64,000 nucleotides of DNA from Chondrocystis sp. NIES-4102. GTDB taxonomy: Bacteria; Cyanobacteriota; Cyanobacteriia; Cyanobacteriales; Xenococcaceae. The stretch lies in contig AP018281.1 of the NCBI GenBank assembly GCA_002368355.1, forward strand, positions 3,782,001 to 3,846,000, given 5' to 3'. Position 1 is the stretch's first letter. Every line of letters begins with the position of its first letter. Shown here in pieces: positions 1 through 7,873 of the stretch. A program made the position numbers and the translations under genes. Under the pieces are notes generated by a model. The model ran no database searches. It saw only the letters and a program-made list of their open reading frames with translations, and was not told the origin of the DNA.

Positions 1-1304
1 CCCATAGCCTCGCGAATTTTATTACCAGAATTAGTATTTAAAACAAAACTAACGCGATTACCATCTTGATCAAATAATTGACCTTGCTGATCATATTTAA
101 ATCCTGCTGCGATTAATAACTCCTTAGCTTTTTCAGGATTATAGGGATACCCTTTTAGACCATCATAATAAAAAGGAGACTGTCGAGACAGATGAGAAAT
201 TTGTGGCTTACCCAAACCGCGAAAAACATTTTTAATCATGCGATCGCGATCTATTCCATAGGAAACTGCTTGACGAAAATTGAGATTATTAAACCAACGT
301 AATTTAATCGGGCTAATAACATTTTTGCCGTTCTTTTTCCCTTGATTGAGGTTAAACATGATAAAAGTCATGCTATAGACCTCCCCACCGTTATAAATGG
401 TAAAATTGCCTTTATTTTCCTCTTTTTTGAGCAAAGAAAAGTATTCGGGAGAAACTCCAAGGGAATCTAAACTACCTGATCGAAACTGCATTAAAGATGT
501 GTCGGTCGATTCCACCACTTCCCAAACCACTTGTTGAATATGAGGTAAATTTTGCTTTAAAACTTCTTTTTTCCAATAGTGGGGATTAGCTTCAAATACA
601 ATTCTCTCCGACGTACTATAACTTTTAATTTTATAAGCACTGTTAGCAATAATTTGTTCTGGGGGGGTATCTACTGTCCATGTGGAAAGAAATAATAATT
701 TACCTTCTTGATCCTTTTGCTCAATGGTTGGTCGTAAAATATGAGCAGGGAAGATAGAAGCCCCTACAACTTCTAAAAATGGCGCAAAAGGTTCGGTAAT
801 GGCGAATTTTATCTGTCGATCATTAAGTTTTGTGACTTTGGGTAATGTTCCACTCTGACCGATTTTTAAAATATCCCTCATCCCTGTAGGTATTTCTGGA
901 TTAAGATAAAGTTGATTGTAGGTAAACTCAACATCATCGGCAGTTAGAGGTTGACCGTCAGACCATTTGAGATTGGGTCTTAGGGTATATATAATTTCTA
1001 AATTATCATCTGAAATTGTCCATGATTCGGCTAATGCAGGTTCGGTTTTACCTGTAATGGGGTTTTGGGTAGTTAAACCATCAAATAGCATTCCACCGAC
1101 ATCAGCACTAGTACCATCACTTGCTATTACAGGATTGAAGGTTTTAGGATCGCTTAAAATAGATAGAACAACTTGGGGTGGCTGTTCGGAATTAGCTACT
1201 AAAGTATTAGGATTACAAGCGGTGATGGGTATTAATAATAGTGTGATGCAAATTAATATTAAGAATTTGCTTAAAAAGATACGGAGAGAGTTAATTAAGC
1301 CCAA
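1..1304 (-). CDS. ABC transporter substrate-binding lipoprotein, family 5 (oligopeptide/nickel type), 5' part
   Basis: Partial gene running off the left edge; only the N-terminal part is present. Reading the minus strand gives an open frame with a hydrophobic leader and a lipobox ending ...LLLIPITAC, so the mature protein would be a lipid-anchored periplasmic binding protein. After the cysteine come typical SBP_bac_5 features: LSDPKTFNP near the N-terminus, the LRPNLKWSDGQPLTADDVEFTY segment, NPHYWKK, and FRQAVSYGIDRDRMI. Such proteins deliver peptides or related solutes to an ABC permease. No permease genes are visible here. The start is uncertain: a TTG at 1304 gives a compact signal peptide and follows an AAGGG-like site; a GTG at 1339 would add 12 residues. 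Substrate cannot be read from sequence. Confidence 0.85.
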   Translation of the reverse strand, partial: MGLINSLRIFLSKFLILICITLLLIPITACNPNTLVANSEQPPQVVLSILSDPKTFNPVIASDGTSADVGGMLFDGLTTQNPITGKTEPALAESWTISDDNLEIIYTLRPNLKWSDGQPLTADDVEFTYNQLYLNPEIPTGMRDILKIGQSGTLPKVTKLNDRQIKFAITEPFAPFLEVVGASIFPAHILRPTIEQKDQEGKLLFLSTWTVDTPPEQIIANSAYKIKSYSTSERIVFEANPHYWKKEVLKQNLPHIQQVVWEVVESTDTSLMQFRSGSLDSLGVSPEYFSLLKKEENKGNFTIYNGGEVYSMTFIMFNLNQGKKNGKNVISPIKLRWFNNLNFRQAVSYGIDRDRMIKNVFRGLGKPQISHLSRQSPFYYDGLKGYPYNPEKAKELLIAAGFKYDQQGQLFDQDGNRVSFVLNTNSGNKIREAM

Positions 1305-1385
1305 AACTAATATTTTCCCTTGCTGAGGTTTTCTGCCACATTATATCTTTATAGCCTATAGGACAACAGGGGTTATAGATGAGAT

Positions 1386-1814
1386 TTAGCCGAAATAATC
1401 CATTGTCATAATTTCTTCTAGTGCAATAAAAACATCATCGGGTATATCAAATTCTAGTCTTCGCACCTGGATAACTTCTGCAAAAATTTCTGGGTAAATT
1501 TCCTCCAGATACTTTTGAAAACTGGGGTTACGCTTTAACAATCTGTTTATTTGATTGCGGAAATTGGCAACCTCTGCACGCCAATGTCGGTAATTTCTCT
1601 CCCTTTGAGACTCCCAATACTTTAATTTTAGGATATGTTCAATTAGTCGCTGAAGATAACTTTCTAGGGATCTTTTTTCTGATTTTCCCATATCGTCTAT
1701 TTCCTCAAGCAAGTTTTCCCAGTCCATTTCCCTAAAATCCTGCTTCTGAATCTTTTGCTTAATTTCTTCAACCCAGAGATTAAAATCCTGGTTATATAGT
1801 TCTCTGATGTTCAT
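1386..1814 (-). CDS. DUF29 family protein
   Basis: A 142-residue soluble, mainly helical protein matching the DUF29 family, which is very common and often multicopy in cyanobacteria. Visible family hallmarks are the N-terminal LYNQDFNLWVEE segment, the DWENLLEEIDDMGKSE block followed by a long helix with EHILKLKYW, and the C-terminal YPEIFAEV region. Length is normal for the family. No function is established. It ends about 46-80 nt before the start of the binding lipoprotein on the same strand, so co-transcription is possible, but nothing ties the two functionally. Confidence 0.85.
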   Translation of the reverse strand: MNIRELYNQDFNLWVEEIKQKIQKQDFREMDWENLLEEIDDMGKSEKRSLESYLQRLIEHILKLKYWESQRERNYRHWRAEVANFRNQINRLLKRNPSFQKYLEEIYPEIFAEVIQVRRLEFDIPDDVFIALEEIMTMDYFG

Positions 1815-2233
1815 AAATTATCCATAAGTCAATGATAATAATTTAAATATAAACAACTCGGTACAACAGTTTATTAAGTAGAAACAATTAGGAATGTGTG
1901 TTGCTAGCTTTTAGCTCAGGAGTGCATATGCGAAGCGGTATCCTTGATTGATTCGCTCAAGGCATGGAGACCGTACCGTTAGCACAGCACCGCTTTGACG
2001 CGTAGTTAACCCTTTAGGGTAGCTTTTATTTTTAATTGCGATGGTGAGCGATAATTATTGACTTGTTACTCCCCTCTCCCCTCTCCTACCTCCTACCCAC
2101 TACCCACTACCTACTACCTACTACCCACCCATTGTGCGACTATCTACGTGTTAGGGAATTAGGGTATGATGACCTAAATTGTAGTTTTGATCTTTAGCTT
2201 AAAATATACAACTTGTTACAAAGATAAGGATAT
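1815..2233. other. Intergenic region with a dispersed-type repeat and a heptamer array
   Basis: 419 bases without a gene. Roughly 1900-2036 is less AT-rich than its surroundings and holds AAGCGGT (1933-1939) and ACCGCTT (1989-1995), giving a 7-bp inverted pair. The text is of the kind that recurs between genes in many cyanobacterial genomes (inference). It is followed by the heptamer array at 2094-2128. The promoter of the downstream oxidoreductase should lie between 2130 and 2230 but no clear boxes are seen. Confidence 0.6.
2094..2128. repeat. Short tandem heptamer repeat, 5 units
   Basis: Five back-to-back heptamers in the order TACCCAC, TACCCAC, TACCTAC, TACCTAC, TACCCAC. This is the short tandemly repeated repetitive type known from cyanobacteria. 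A reverse-complement array of the same period lies on the other side of the oxidoreductase gene at 3368-3402. Confidence 0.9.
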
Positions 2234-3352
2234 ATGACCTCTACATCTAATCAGATTGGCGTAGCCGTAGTTGGTACAGGATTTGGACAAAAGATACACA
2301 TTCCAGGTTTTCAACAGCACCCCCGTACTAAAGTTGTAGCTGTATATAATCGTGATCTCAATAAGGCGAAAGAAATTGCTGACGCTAATAAGATTTACTA
2401 TGCTTACAATGACTTTGATCGCATTTTATCTTTAGCCGAAGTAGAGGCGGTAAGTATTTCTACTCCACCTTTTTTACACTACGAAATGGCAAAGAAAGTC
2501 TTGCAGGCAAAGAAACATTTATTGTTAGAAAAACCGATGGCAATGAATGCAGCCGAAGTTAAGGAATTGTATCATTTAGCAAAAGAGCAAAAGGTAGTAG
2601 CGATCGCAGATTTTGAATTTCGTTATATTCCTGCTTGGCAGTTATTGGCGCAATATTTGGCGGATGATTATGTCGGTAAGAAAAGATTAATTAAAATTGA
2701 TTGGTTAGTAACTAGTCGTGCTGATCCTCAACGGGAATGGAATTGGTATTCTCGTCTTGATGCTGGTGGTGGGGCTTTGGGTTCAATTGCTTCCCATGCT
2801 TTTGATTATATTAGCTGGTTATTTGGATCAGTTAGTCGTTTATGTGGTTATTTGAATTGTGCCATCCCTCAACGCCCAGATGTTAAAGACGATGGGAAAA
2901 TGAAGCCTGTAGATGCGGATGATACTTGCCTCATTATGTTGGAATTGGCAGATGGTACGCCTGTACAACTATCTATTAGTTCTGTTACTTATGCTGGTAG
3001 GGGGCATTGGGTAGAAGTATATGGGGAAAAAGGTACATTAGTATTAGGTAGTAGTAATTTGAAGGATTATGTACATGGGTTTGAATTATGGGCAGCCCCC
3101 GCAGGTAATTCGCTTAAAAAAGTTTCTATTCCTAAACAATTGGATTTTGCTCAAGTATATACTGATGGTAGATTAGCACCGTTTTTGCGAGTAGTCGATC
3201 GCTTGGTTGAATCGATTGATTGCGGTAGTTCACTTGTTCCTTCTCTTAAGCAAGGTGTTTATTCTCAATTATTAATGGATAAAACTCATCTGTCTCATAA
3301 ACAAGGAGGTTGGGTAAATGTTCCCGATCTAGAAGCGTTTATCCGAGGATAA
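2234..3352 (+). CDS. Gfo/Idh/MocA family NAD(P)-dependent oxidoreductase
   Basis: A 372-residue enzyme of the Gfo/Idh/MocA family, which oxidises or reduces sugars, inositols and related polyols using NAD(P). The N-terminal Rossmann fold is marked by VGTGFGQKIHIPGF (about residues 12-26). The family signature LLEKPMAMN (about residues 96-104) contains the lysine-proline pair at the cofactor/substrate site. A GGGALGSIASHAFD segment (about 178-191) supplies the conserved active-site histidine region (H188). Length is normal and no signal peptide is seen. ATG start; AAGGA occurs about 6 nt upstream. The gene stands alone, bounded by repeat arrays on both sides, so the substrate cannot be deduced from neighbours. 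Confidence 0.9.
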   Translation: MTSTSNQIGVAVVGTGFGQKIHIPGFQQHPRTKVVAVYNRDLNKAKEIADANKIYYAYNDFDRILSLAEVEAVSISTPPFLHYEMAKKVLQAKKHLLLEKPMAMNAAEVKELYHLAKEQKVVAIADFEFRYIPAWQLLAQYLADDYVGKKRLIKIDWLVTSRADPQREWNWYSRLDAGGGALGSIASHAFDYISWLFGSVSRLCGYLNCAIPQRPDVKDDGKMKPVDADDTCLIMLELADGTPVQLSISSVTYAGRGHWVEVYGEKGTLVLGSSNLKDYVHGFELWAAPAGNSLKKVSIPKQLDFAQVYTDGRLAPFLRVVDRLVESIDCGSSLVPSLKQGVYSQLLMDKTHLSHKQGGWVNVPDLEAFIRG

Positions 3353-3367
3353 GTAGGGTGGTTATTA

Positions 3368-3402
3368 GGTAGTGGGTAGTAGGTAGTAGGTAGTAGGTAG
3401 TG
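3368..3402. repeat. Short tandem heptamer repeat, 5 units, inverted relative to 2094-2128
   Basis: Five heptamers GGTAGTG, GGTAGTA, GGTAGTA, GGTAGTA, GGTAGTG. This is the reverse complement of the array upstream of the oxidoreductase; a run of 23 bases is identical between the two in inverted orientation. Confidence 0.9.
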
Positions 3403-3408
3403 GGGAAG

Positions 3409-3528
3409 GAGTAATCCCACAAGGGGACAATGAAAGTAATCCCACAAGGGGACAATGAGAGTAACGAGTAACGAGTAACGAGTAACGAGTAAAGCTAAGA
3501 GCTAAAAGCTAAGAGCTAAAAGCTAAGG
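3409..3528. repeat. Compound tandem repeats (24-mer x2, GTAACGA x4, AGCTAA-type)
   Basis: Directly after the heptamer array is a roughly 24-base unit containing AATCCCACAAGGGGACAATG, present twice in tandem. It is followed by four copies of GTAACGA (3461-3488), then an alternation of AGCTAAG and AGCTAAA heptamers to about 3528. Three unrelated short-repeat families are stacked in about 120 bases. Confidence 0.8.
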
Positions 3529-3937
3529 GATTTTAGATGTGTCCTTGCTTAATTATGATTGTCACGATATTTTTAGCCTAAACTGAGCTTATTATTAACA
3601 ATCCCTGACAAATGGAGTGATCAGATCATGGGTTGTAGGGGGTTCAAACTATGATTTATTCTGCTTTTAAGACATTCTGTAGCAAATAATACTTAATATT
3701 TGATAATAAGTAAAAGTTATAAAAAAGTCATATTATTAATTTGTCAGAGCAAATTGTGAATTCTTAATAATTTAAAAAAGAAAAATTGCTGGACAGTTAG
3801 AGTAAAATAATCGAACCCCACGAACAGTTATTTGAGATTTACGGAATTATTAGATTAGATAAATATTAGTTATTGTGACTAGCAAGACTAAGAAATACTA
3901 ACATTTCATTTTATAGTTATTGTGTGGAGTAATCATC

Positions 3938-4168
3938 ATGATATCTACAGCTTCGAGTAAACGTTATTCTCTAAAAAGTATTCAAGAAGAAGCCCACAGT
4001 TTAGTGGAAATTGGATTAATTACAGTCGATCAACCGTTAAGAATTTTATTTGAATATATGCCAGCTAAACAATGGCATAGGATAGAATGGGAACTGGAAA
4101 AAAATGATTTTTTATTACGCGATCGCATAATAGATTTAATTGGGAAATTAGAATGGGAGGATGATTAA
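3938..4168 (+). CDS. DUF4327 family small protein
   Basis: A 76-residue protein that I recognise as the cyanobacterial DUF4327 family: a Y-S-hydrophobic-x-x-I-Q-E-E-A-x-x-L-V-E start, a central FEYMPAKQWHRIEWELE segment and the C-terminal FLLRDRIIDLIGKLEWEDD. The ATG at 3938 is preferred because GGAG lies 8 nt upstream; an in-frame TTG at 3920 would add six residues without support. It is soluble and acidic, of unknown function. It ends 28 nt before the convergent TPR gene. Confidence 0.75.
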   Translation: MISTASSKRYSLKSIQEEAHSLVEIGLITVDQPLRILFEYMPAKQWHRIEWELEKNDFLLRDRIIDLIGKLEWEDD

Positions 4169-4196
4169 ACCAATTTTAATCTAATAAAAAAGTCCT

Positions 4197-6029
4197 TCAG
4201 TTCTGTTTATATTCTGTCAGTAATTGAGGGAGATAATCATACCCATCCACACCAATAATACTAATAATTTTGGCGCGAGAACTAGTTAAAATACTATCAA
4301 ATTCCGACTGCCCAATTTGTCCTTGAATAATAGATAATAACCCTGCTACTTGTCGCCACTCATTAGAATTTATCTGGTTGAGTAGATACATTCCCAACCC
4401 ACCATAGAAAATAGCACTTAAAAGATCTTCAATACTATAGTAAGCTTCTGCTAAATAGGAAAAACTTAGCCCTTGAAGATAAACATCCCGTGAATACTGG
4501 GCTAATTCTGCCCCTTTTAATAAAGCAGCGATCGCTGAAGTTGGTTGTTCTAAGATTACATAAGCAATCCCTAAACTACTATATCCAAAGGCTTGACTTT
4601 GTTGATCTCCTTGTTTTTGAGCTAATTCTACCCCTTGTTCTAGATAACGTATAGCCTCGCTGTAGTTTTCCGTCGCTATACTATCTAGTTGTCTGGCTGC
4701 TAATACTTGGGCATAACCTAAATTAACTAAGGCATTGGCTTCACCTAGTTTATCTCCCACCTGACGAGCAGCAATTATGGCTCTTTGGCTATAGTTTATC
4801 GCTTCACTATAGTTTTTTAAATTGACGTTGCTACGACTTAAATGATTGAGGTTAGCAATTTCGCAAGAGTAATCATCAGCATCAATAGCGATTTCCAGGG
4901 CTTCTTCATGAAAGACGATCGCTTTGTCATAAGCCCCTATTGTCCGTTGAGAATAGCCTAGTAAAGTTAGAATACGGGCTTTTTCTTCTGTACCTTCAAC
5001 TTGTTGGAGAGGTTCATCAAAATAATCAAGAGTATCTTGTAAATAGTCGCCAGAAAAGGAAGCAAATACACCACTATAGAGGGGAAAATCTTCCCGTTGA
5101 GCAAAAGATCTCAGAATTTGCAGCATCATTAGAAAGCAACCATCTGCTAAGGCTGGTTTACTATCTACAAAAATCTGCCATAATTCCCCCCAAATGGAGG
5201 CAAAGGTTAAGAAAGTACTATAGGATAATTCTTTACCGAATTTTGAATTATAAGGCTGCTGATCAAACCAATTAACTAAACCCCGTTGAAGATATTGTAA
5301 GAGAATTGCTAATTCCACCCAAGCTCTAAGTTCCAGGTTATTAGCTGTCTGGGCTAAATTGTATAGAGGTTTTTGGGCTGCTAGAGTTTGAAATAATTGT
5401 TTAGGGAGAGGATTAGTGGTTTTTTGCGCCCATATACGCCAAGGATTAGGTTTTTCTGCACCAAAACCCGAAAAACTAGCGGACGTGGTATACATCCAAC
5501 TGACTAAATCTGCCTCCAAAGCAGTAAACGCCTCTAACCCTGCGGTTATGCCAATTGCTAACTGTTGCCAATCTTGGGCTAAATCCGCATCTGCTTGGTT
5601 ATTAACAGCAGCCTTAAGACTTTCTGCTAATTTTTGTAGCTGATCGATATTAAGCGGTTCATCCAGATTAGGATCAATGGCATCAACTATGGCTAAAAAA
5701 TAATCTTCAGGCTCAACTGATAAAATACTCTCGGCAATTTCAGAAATATCTTCGTTGTCCTGATTTTCTGCTTGCCAACGTAACCATTGTTTCTCGATGG
5801 TTTCTAAGGCTCTTAAGACTCTGGCTGCTTTGAGTTTAGTAGCTAATTGGGCTTGAGTTGTTTCAATACGTTGATGGAGACAGCGTTCTAGAATCTCTCC
5901 TGTACCTGGTTCTACCGATGCTTCTAACATTCGATAAACTCGTTCAAAAGAGCTAATTTTTCCCTGAAGAGTCAGGTCAACAATTTGGTCGATTAAGGCA
6001 AAATAGCGATCGCTTAATGATTCAGACAC
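4197..6029 (-). CDS. Tetratricopeptide repeat protein
   Basis: A 610-residue cytoplasmic protein. The N-terminal 90 residues are helical (SLSDRYFALIDQIVDLTLQG), the middle is leucine/alanine-rich and helical, and residues from about 340 to 530 hold at least four TPR-like units (for example GYSQRTIGAYDKAIVFHEEA, NLSEAINYSQRA-type and YSEAIRYLEQGVELA segments). TPRs mediate protein-protein contacts; no enzymatic domain is seen. The start is a GTG at 6029. It is divergently transcribed from the DUF3685 gene with about 115 bp between starts, so the two may share a regulatory region. Specific partner unknown. Confidence 0.8.
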   Translation of the reverse strand: MSESLSDRYFALIDQIVDLTLQGKISSFERVYRMLEASVEPGTGEILERCLHQRIETTQAQLATKLKAARVLRALETIEKQWLRWQAENQDNEDISEIAESILSVEPEDYFLAIVDAIDPNLDEPLNIDQLQKLAESLKAAVNNQADADLAQDWQQLAIGITAGLEAFTALEADLVSWMYTTSASFSGFGAEKPNPWRIWAQKTTNPLPKQLFQTLAAQKPLYNLAQTANNLELRAWVELAILLQYLQRGLVNWFDQQPYNSKFGKELSYSTFLTFASIWGELWQIFVDSKPALADGCFLMMLQILRSFAQREDFPLYSGVFASFSGDYLQDTLDYFDEPLQQVEGTEEKARILTLLGYSQRTIGAYDKAIVFHEEALEIAIDADDYSCEIANLNHLSRSNVNLKNYSEAINYSQRAIIAARQVGDKLGEANALVNLGYAQVLAARQLDSIATENYSEAIRYLEQGVELAQKQGDQQSQAFGYSSLGIAYVILEQPTSAIAALLKGAELAQYSRDVYLQGLSFSYLAEAYYSIEDLLSAIFYGGLGMYLLNQINSNEWRQVAGLLSIIQGQIGQSEFDSILTSSRAKIISIIGVDGYDYLPQLLTEYKQN

Positions 6030-6145
6030 AATAAATAATTTATTAATTTATTGGTTAGAAAGGATTATTATACCGCGTTGTTCTAGTTTGATAACCACTT
6101 GAGCAATATAATTGATCTTTAATGTTGCCACGCTCTCGGCTAAAA

Positions 6146-7798
6146 ATGACCAAAGATAAGATTAAACTCTTCATTATTGACCATGATCCTATATTTCGTC
6201 TGGGTTTACGCACAGCGATCGCGCAATATGATAATTTTCTAGTTCTTGGCGAAGGCAACATTAGTAATGATACTTGGCGAGAATTAAATCAAGGCATAAT
6301 TCTTAATGTTTTGGTTATTGGTATTAGTACTCAAAGTTCGGCTTTAGAAATTGCTAGTCTCGAATTTTGTCATCAATTACGTCAGCTATATCCTCAATTA
6401 CCTTTATTTGTTCTCACTCCTAGTTATAATTCCAGACAATTAGCCAAGCTTAAAAGTTGGGGAGTTGAGGGATATTGCGATCGCGGATCTTATATCGCTA
6501 CTGTAATTGAAGGCTTACAAAGTCTTGCTTACGGAATACCTTATTGGCAAACTAAAACTATTCAACCAACACCTTTACAAAAGTTTTTGGCAAATATTAG
6601 TCAGGGTGGTAGATGGCAATTAGAAGCGACTTTAAAAGGTATTGATGCTCAATTAACTAATCCTAATTTATCTGATTGGGAAAGAGCCTTTTTATTTGGT
6701 CGTAAACGGGAATTATTAACTGCTCGTTGGATTTCTAGGCGTTTAGTAGCACAGGAAATTGAGATAGGAGAAGAAATTCAAGCTATACAAGCAGCCAGTT
6801 TAGGACAACTTGTACCTATCGAAGCAACAGAAATAACACCCATACCAATTTTTGCAGATTCTGCTAATAAAATAGTTTTTGAGCGAGTTGCTACAGATAT
6901 TCAATTGGGTTTAATTAATCGCACAAATTTAACTTTAGAAATTGATATTTTGCAACCGCAAGCCCAGAAGTATTTATGTCAATTAATTTTACAAAGGATC
7001 AGTGAAACAGTAGAGCAAATTCCCATTGCCAGTAGTTTAGATAATAATTATTTTGATTATTTAAAAGCTGTTTGGTCATGGACATTAAATGCTTTTTTAA
7101 CCCAATATTATAGTCAATTAACCATTGAGGAAGAACAACAGTTAAATATAGTTAAAGAACGGGATTTGATTATTATCAAACACAATATTTTTGATTATAT
7201 TTATGGTAGCGGACAATTATTAGAATACTTATTAGGGAAGCCTAGTTTTATTGTAGATCAGGTGGTATATCAATCCGATGACCCTGAAGTAATTGCTCGT
7301 ATTGAATTTTTACTGCATAATTTAATCCTGAATTTAGCTAATAGCGTAGTGCAGATAATTTTAAATAATTTTTATACCTTAGAAGTCTTAAAATATAAAC
7401 TTTATAAATCAGAATATAGAAGCGATCGCGAATTAGCACGTTTTCGTAATCAACTTAGTTGGAAATACCGTCAAGAGAAATACTTTTCCCACCCACAAAA
7501 TATTTTTGAAAGTCGTCATAGTTTGTTAGTGTTAAGTAGTGGGACAATTAGAACTATGTTTATTTCTGCCCCTCGTCGCCAGGAATTAGAACAATTAAAC
7601 GGTATTCCCTGGCTAACTACAATAGTAATTGAAGTTCGTGATGCGATCGCGCCTTTAGTACGACAGTTTATTGCTCTTGCTGGTAGTGCTGTAGTGTTTG
7701 TTTTAACTCAAGTAATTGGTAAAGGTTTGGGTTTAGTTGCTAAAGGTATAATTCAAGGAATTGGCAGTACTATTAAAGATCTAAATCAGAAGAAATAG
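6146..7798 (+). CDS. Pseudo-receiver plus DUF3685 (Ycf55-like) protein
   Basis: A protein of about 550 residues. The first 120 residues look like a response-regulator receiver fold (KIKLFIIDHDPIFRLGLRTA ... VEGYCDRGS), but the position of the phosphorylated aspartate reads LVIGIST and the usual lysine near the end reads arginine, so it is probably not phosphorylated. The remaining part matches, from memory, the DUF3685 domain shared with plastid Ycf55. A hydrophobic C-terminal stretch (FIALAGSAVVFVLTQVIG) suggests membrane association. ATG at 6146 is chosen because family members begin close to the receiver strand; an ATG at 6122 adds eight residues. Function unknown. Confidence 0.7.
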   Translation: MTKDKIKLFIIDHDPIFRLGLRTAIAQYDNFLVLGEGNISNDTWRELNQGIILNVLVIGISTQSSALEIASLEFCHQLRQLYPQLPLFVLTPSYNSRQLAKLKSWGVEGYCDRGSYIATVIEGLQSLAYGIPYWQTKTIQPTPLQKFLANISQGGRWQLEATLKGIDAQLTNPNLSDWERAFLFGRKRELLTARWISRRLVAQEIEIGEEIQAIQAASLGQLVPIEATEITPIPIFADSANKIVFERVATDIQLGLINRTNLTLEIDILQPQAQKYLCQLILQRISETVEQIPIASSLDNNYFDYLKAVWSWTLNAFLTQYYSQLTIEEEQQLNIVKERDLIIIKHNIFDYIYGSGQLLEYLLGKPSFIVDQVVYQSDDPEVIARIEFLLHNLILNLANSVVQIILNNFYTLEVLKYKLYKSEYRSDRELARFRNQLSWKYRQEKYFSHPQNIFESRHSLLVLSSGTIRTMFISAPRRQELEQLNGIPWLTTIVIEVRDAIAPLVRQFIALAGSAVVFVLTQVIGKGLGLVAKGIIQGIGSTIKDLNQKK

Positions 7799-7810
7799 TT
7801 TTAATAAAAA

Positions 7811-7840
7811 AACCCTGAAATTATTTTGTAATCCAGGGTT
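7811..7840 (-). terminator. Rho-independent terminator between convergent genes
   Basis: AACCCTG (7811-7817) and CAGGGTT (7834-7840) form a 7-bp stem. On the minus strand the stem is followed by a run of T, so it suits the minus-strand gene at 7874-11467. On the plus strand it may also help end the DUF3685 gene. Confidence 0.75.
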
Positions 7841-7873
7841 ATTATTGGTTAAACTCAAGTAAGATTGATTTTA

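Larger units (their letters stand above)
3353..3937. other. Repeat-rich intergenic region
   Basis: 585 bases without a gene. The first 180 bases are almost entirely short repeats (listed separately). From about 3540 to 3937 the DNA is very AT-rich and has no clear coding potential. The promoter of the DUF4327 gene is presumably near its 3' end. Confidence 0.6.

Noticed and set aside
967-1326. Open frame on the plus strand opposite the binding lipoprotein
   Set aside because: It is antisense to a frame with clear SBP family motifs and a lipobox; its own translation has no recognisable features.
6055-6261. Minus-strand frame between the TPR and DUF3685 genes
   Set aside because: Overlaps the receiver-like coding start of the DUF3685 gene and has no recognisable features.
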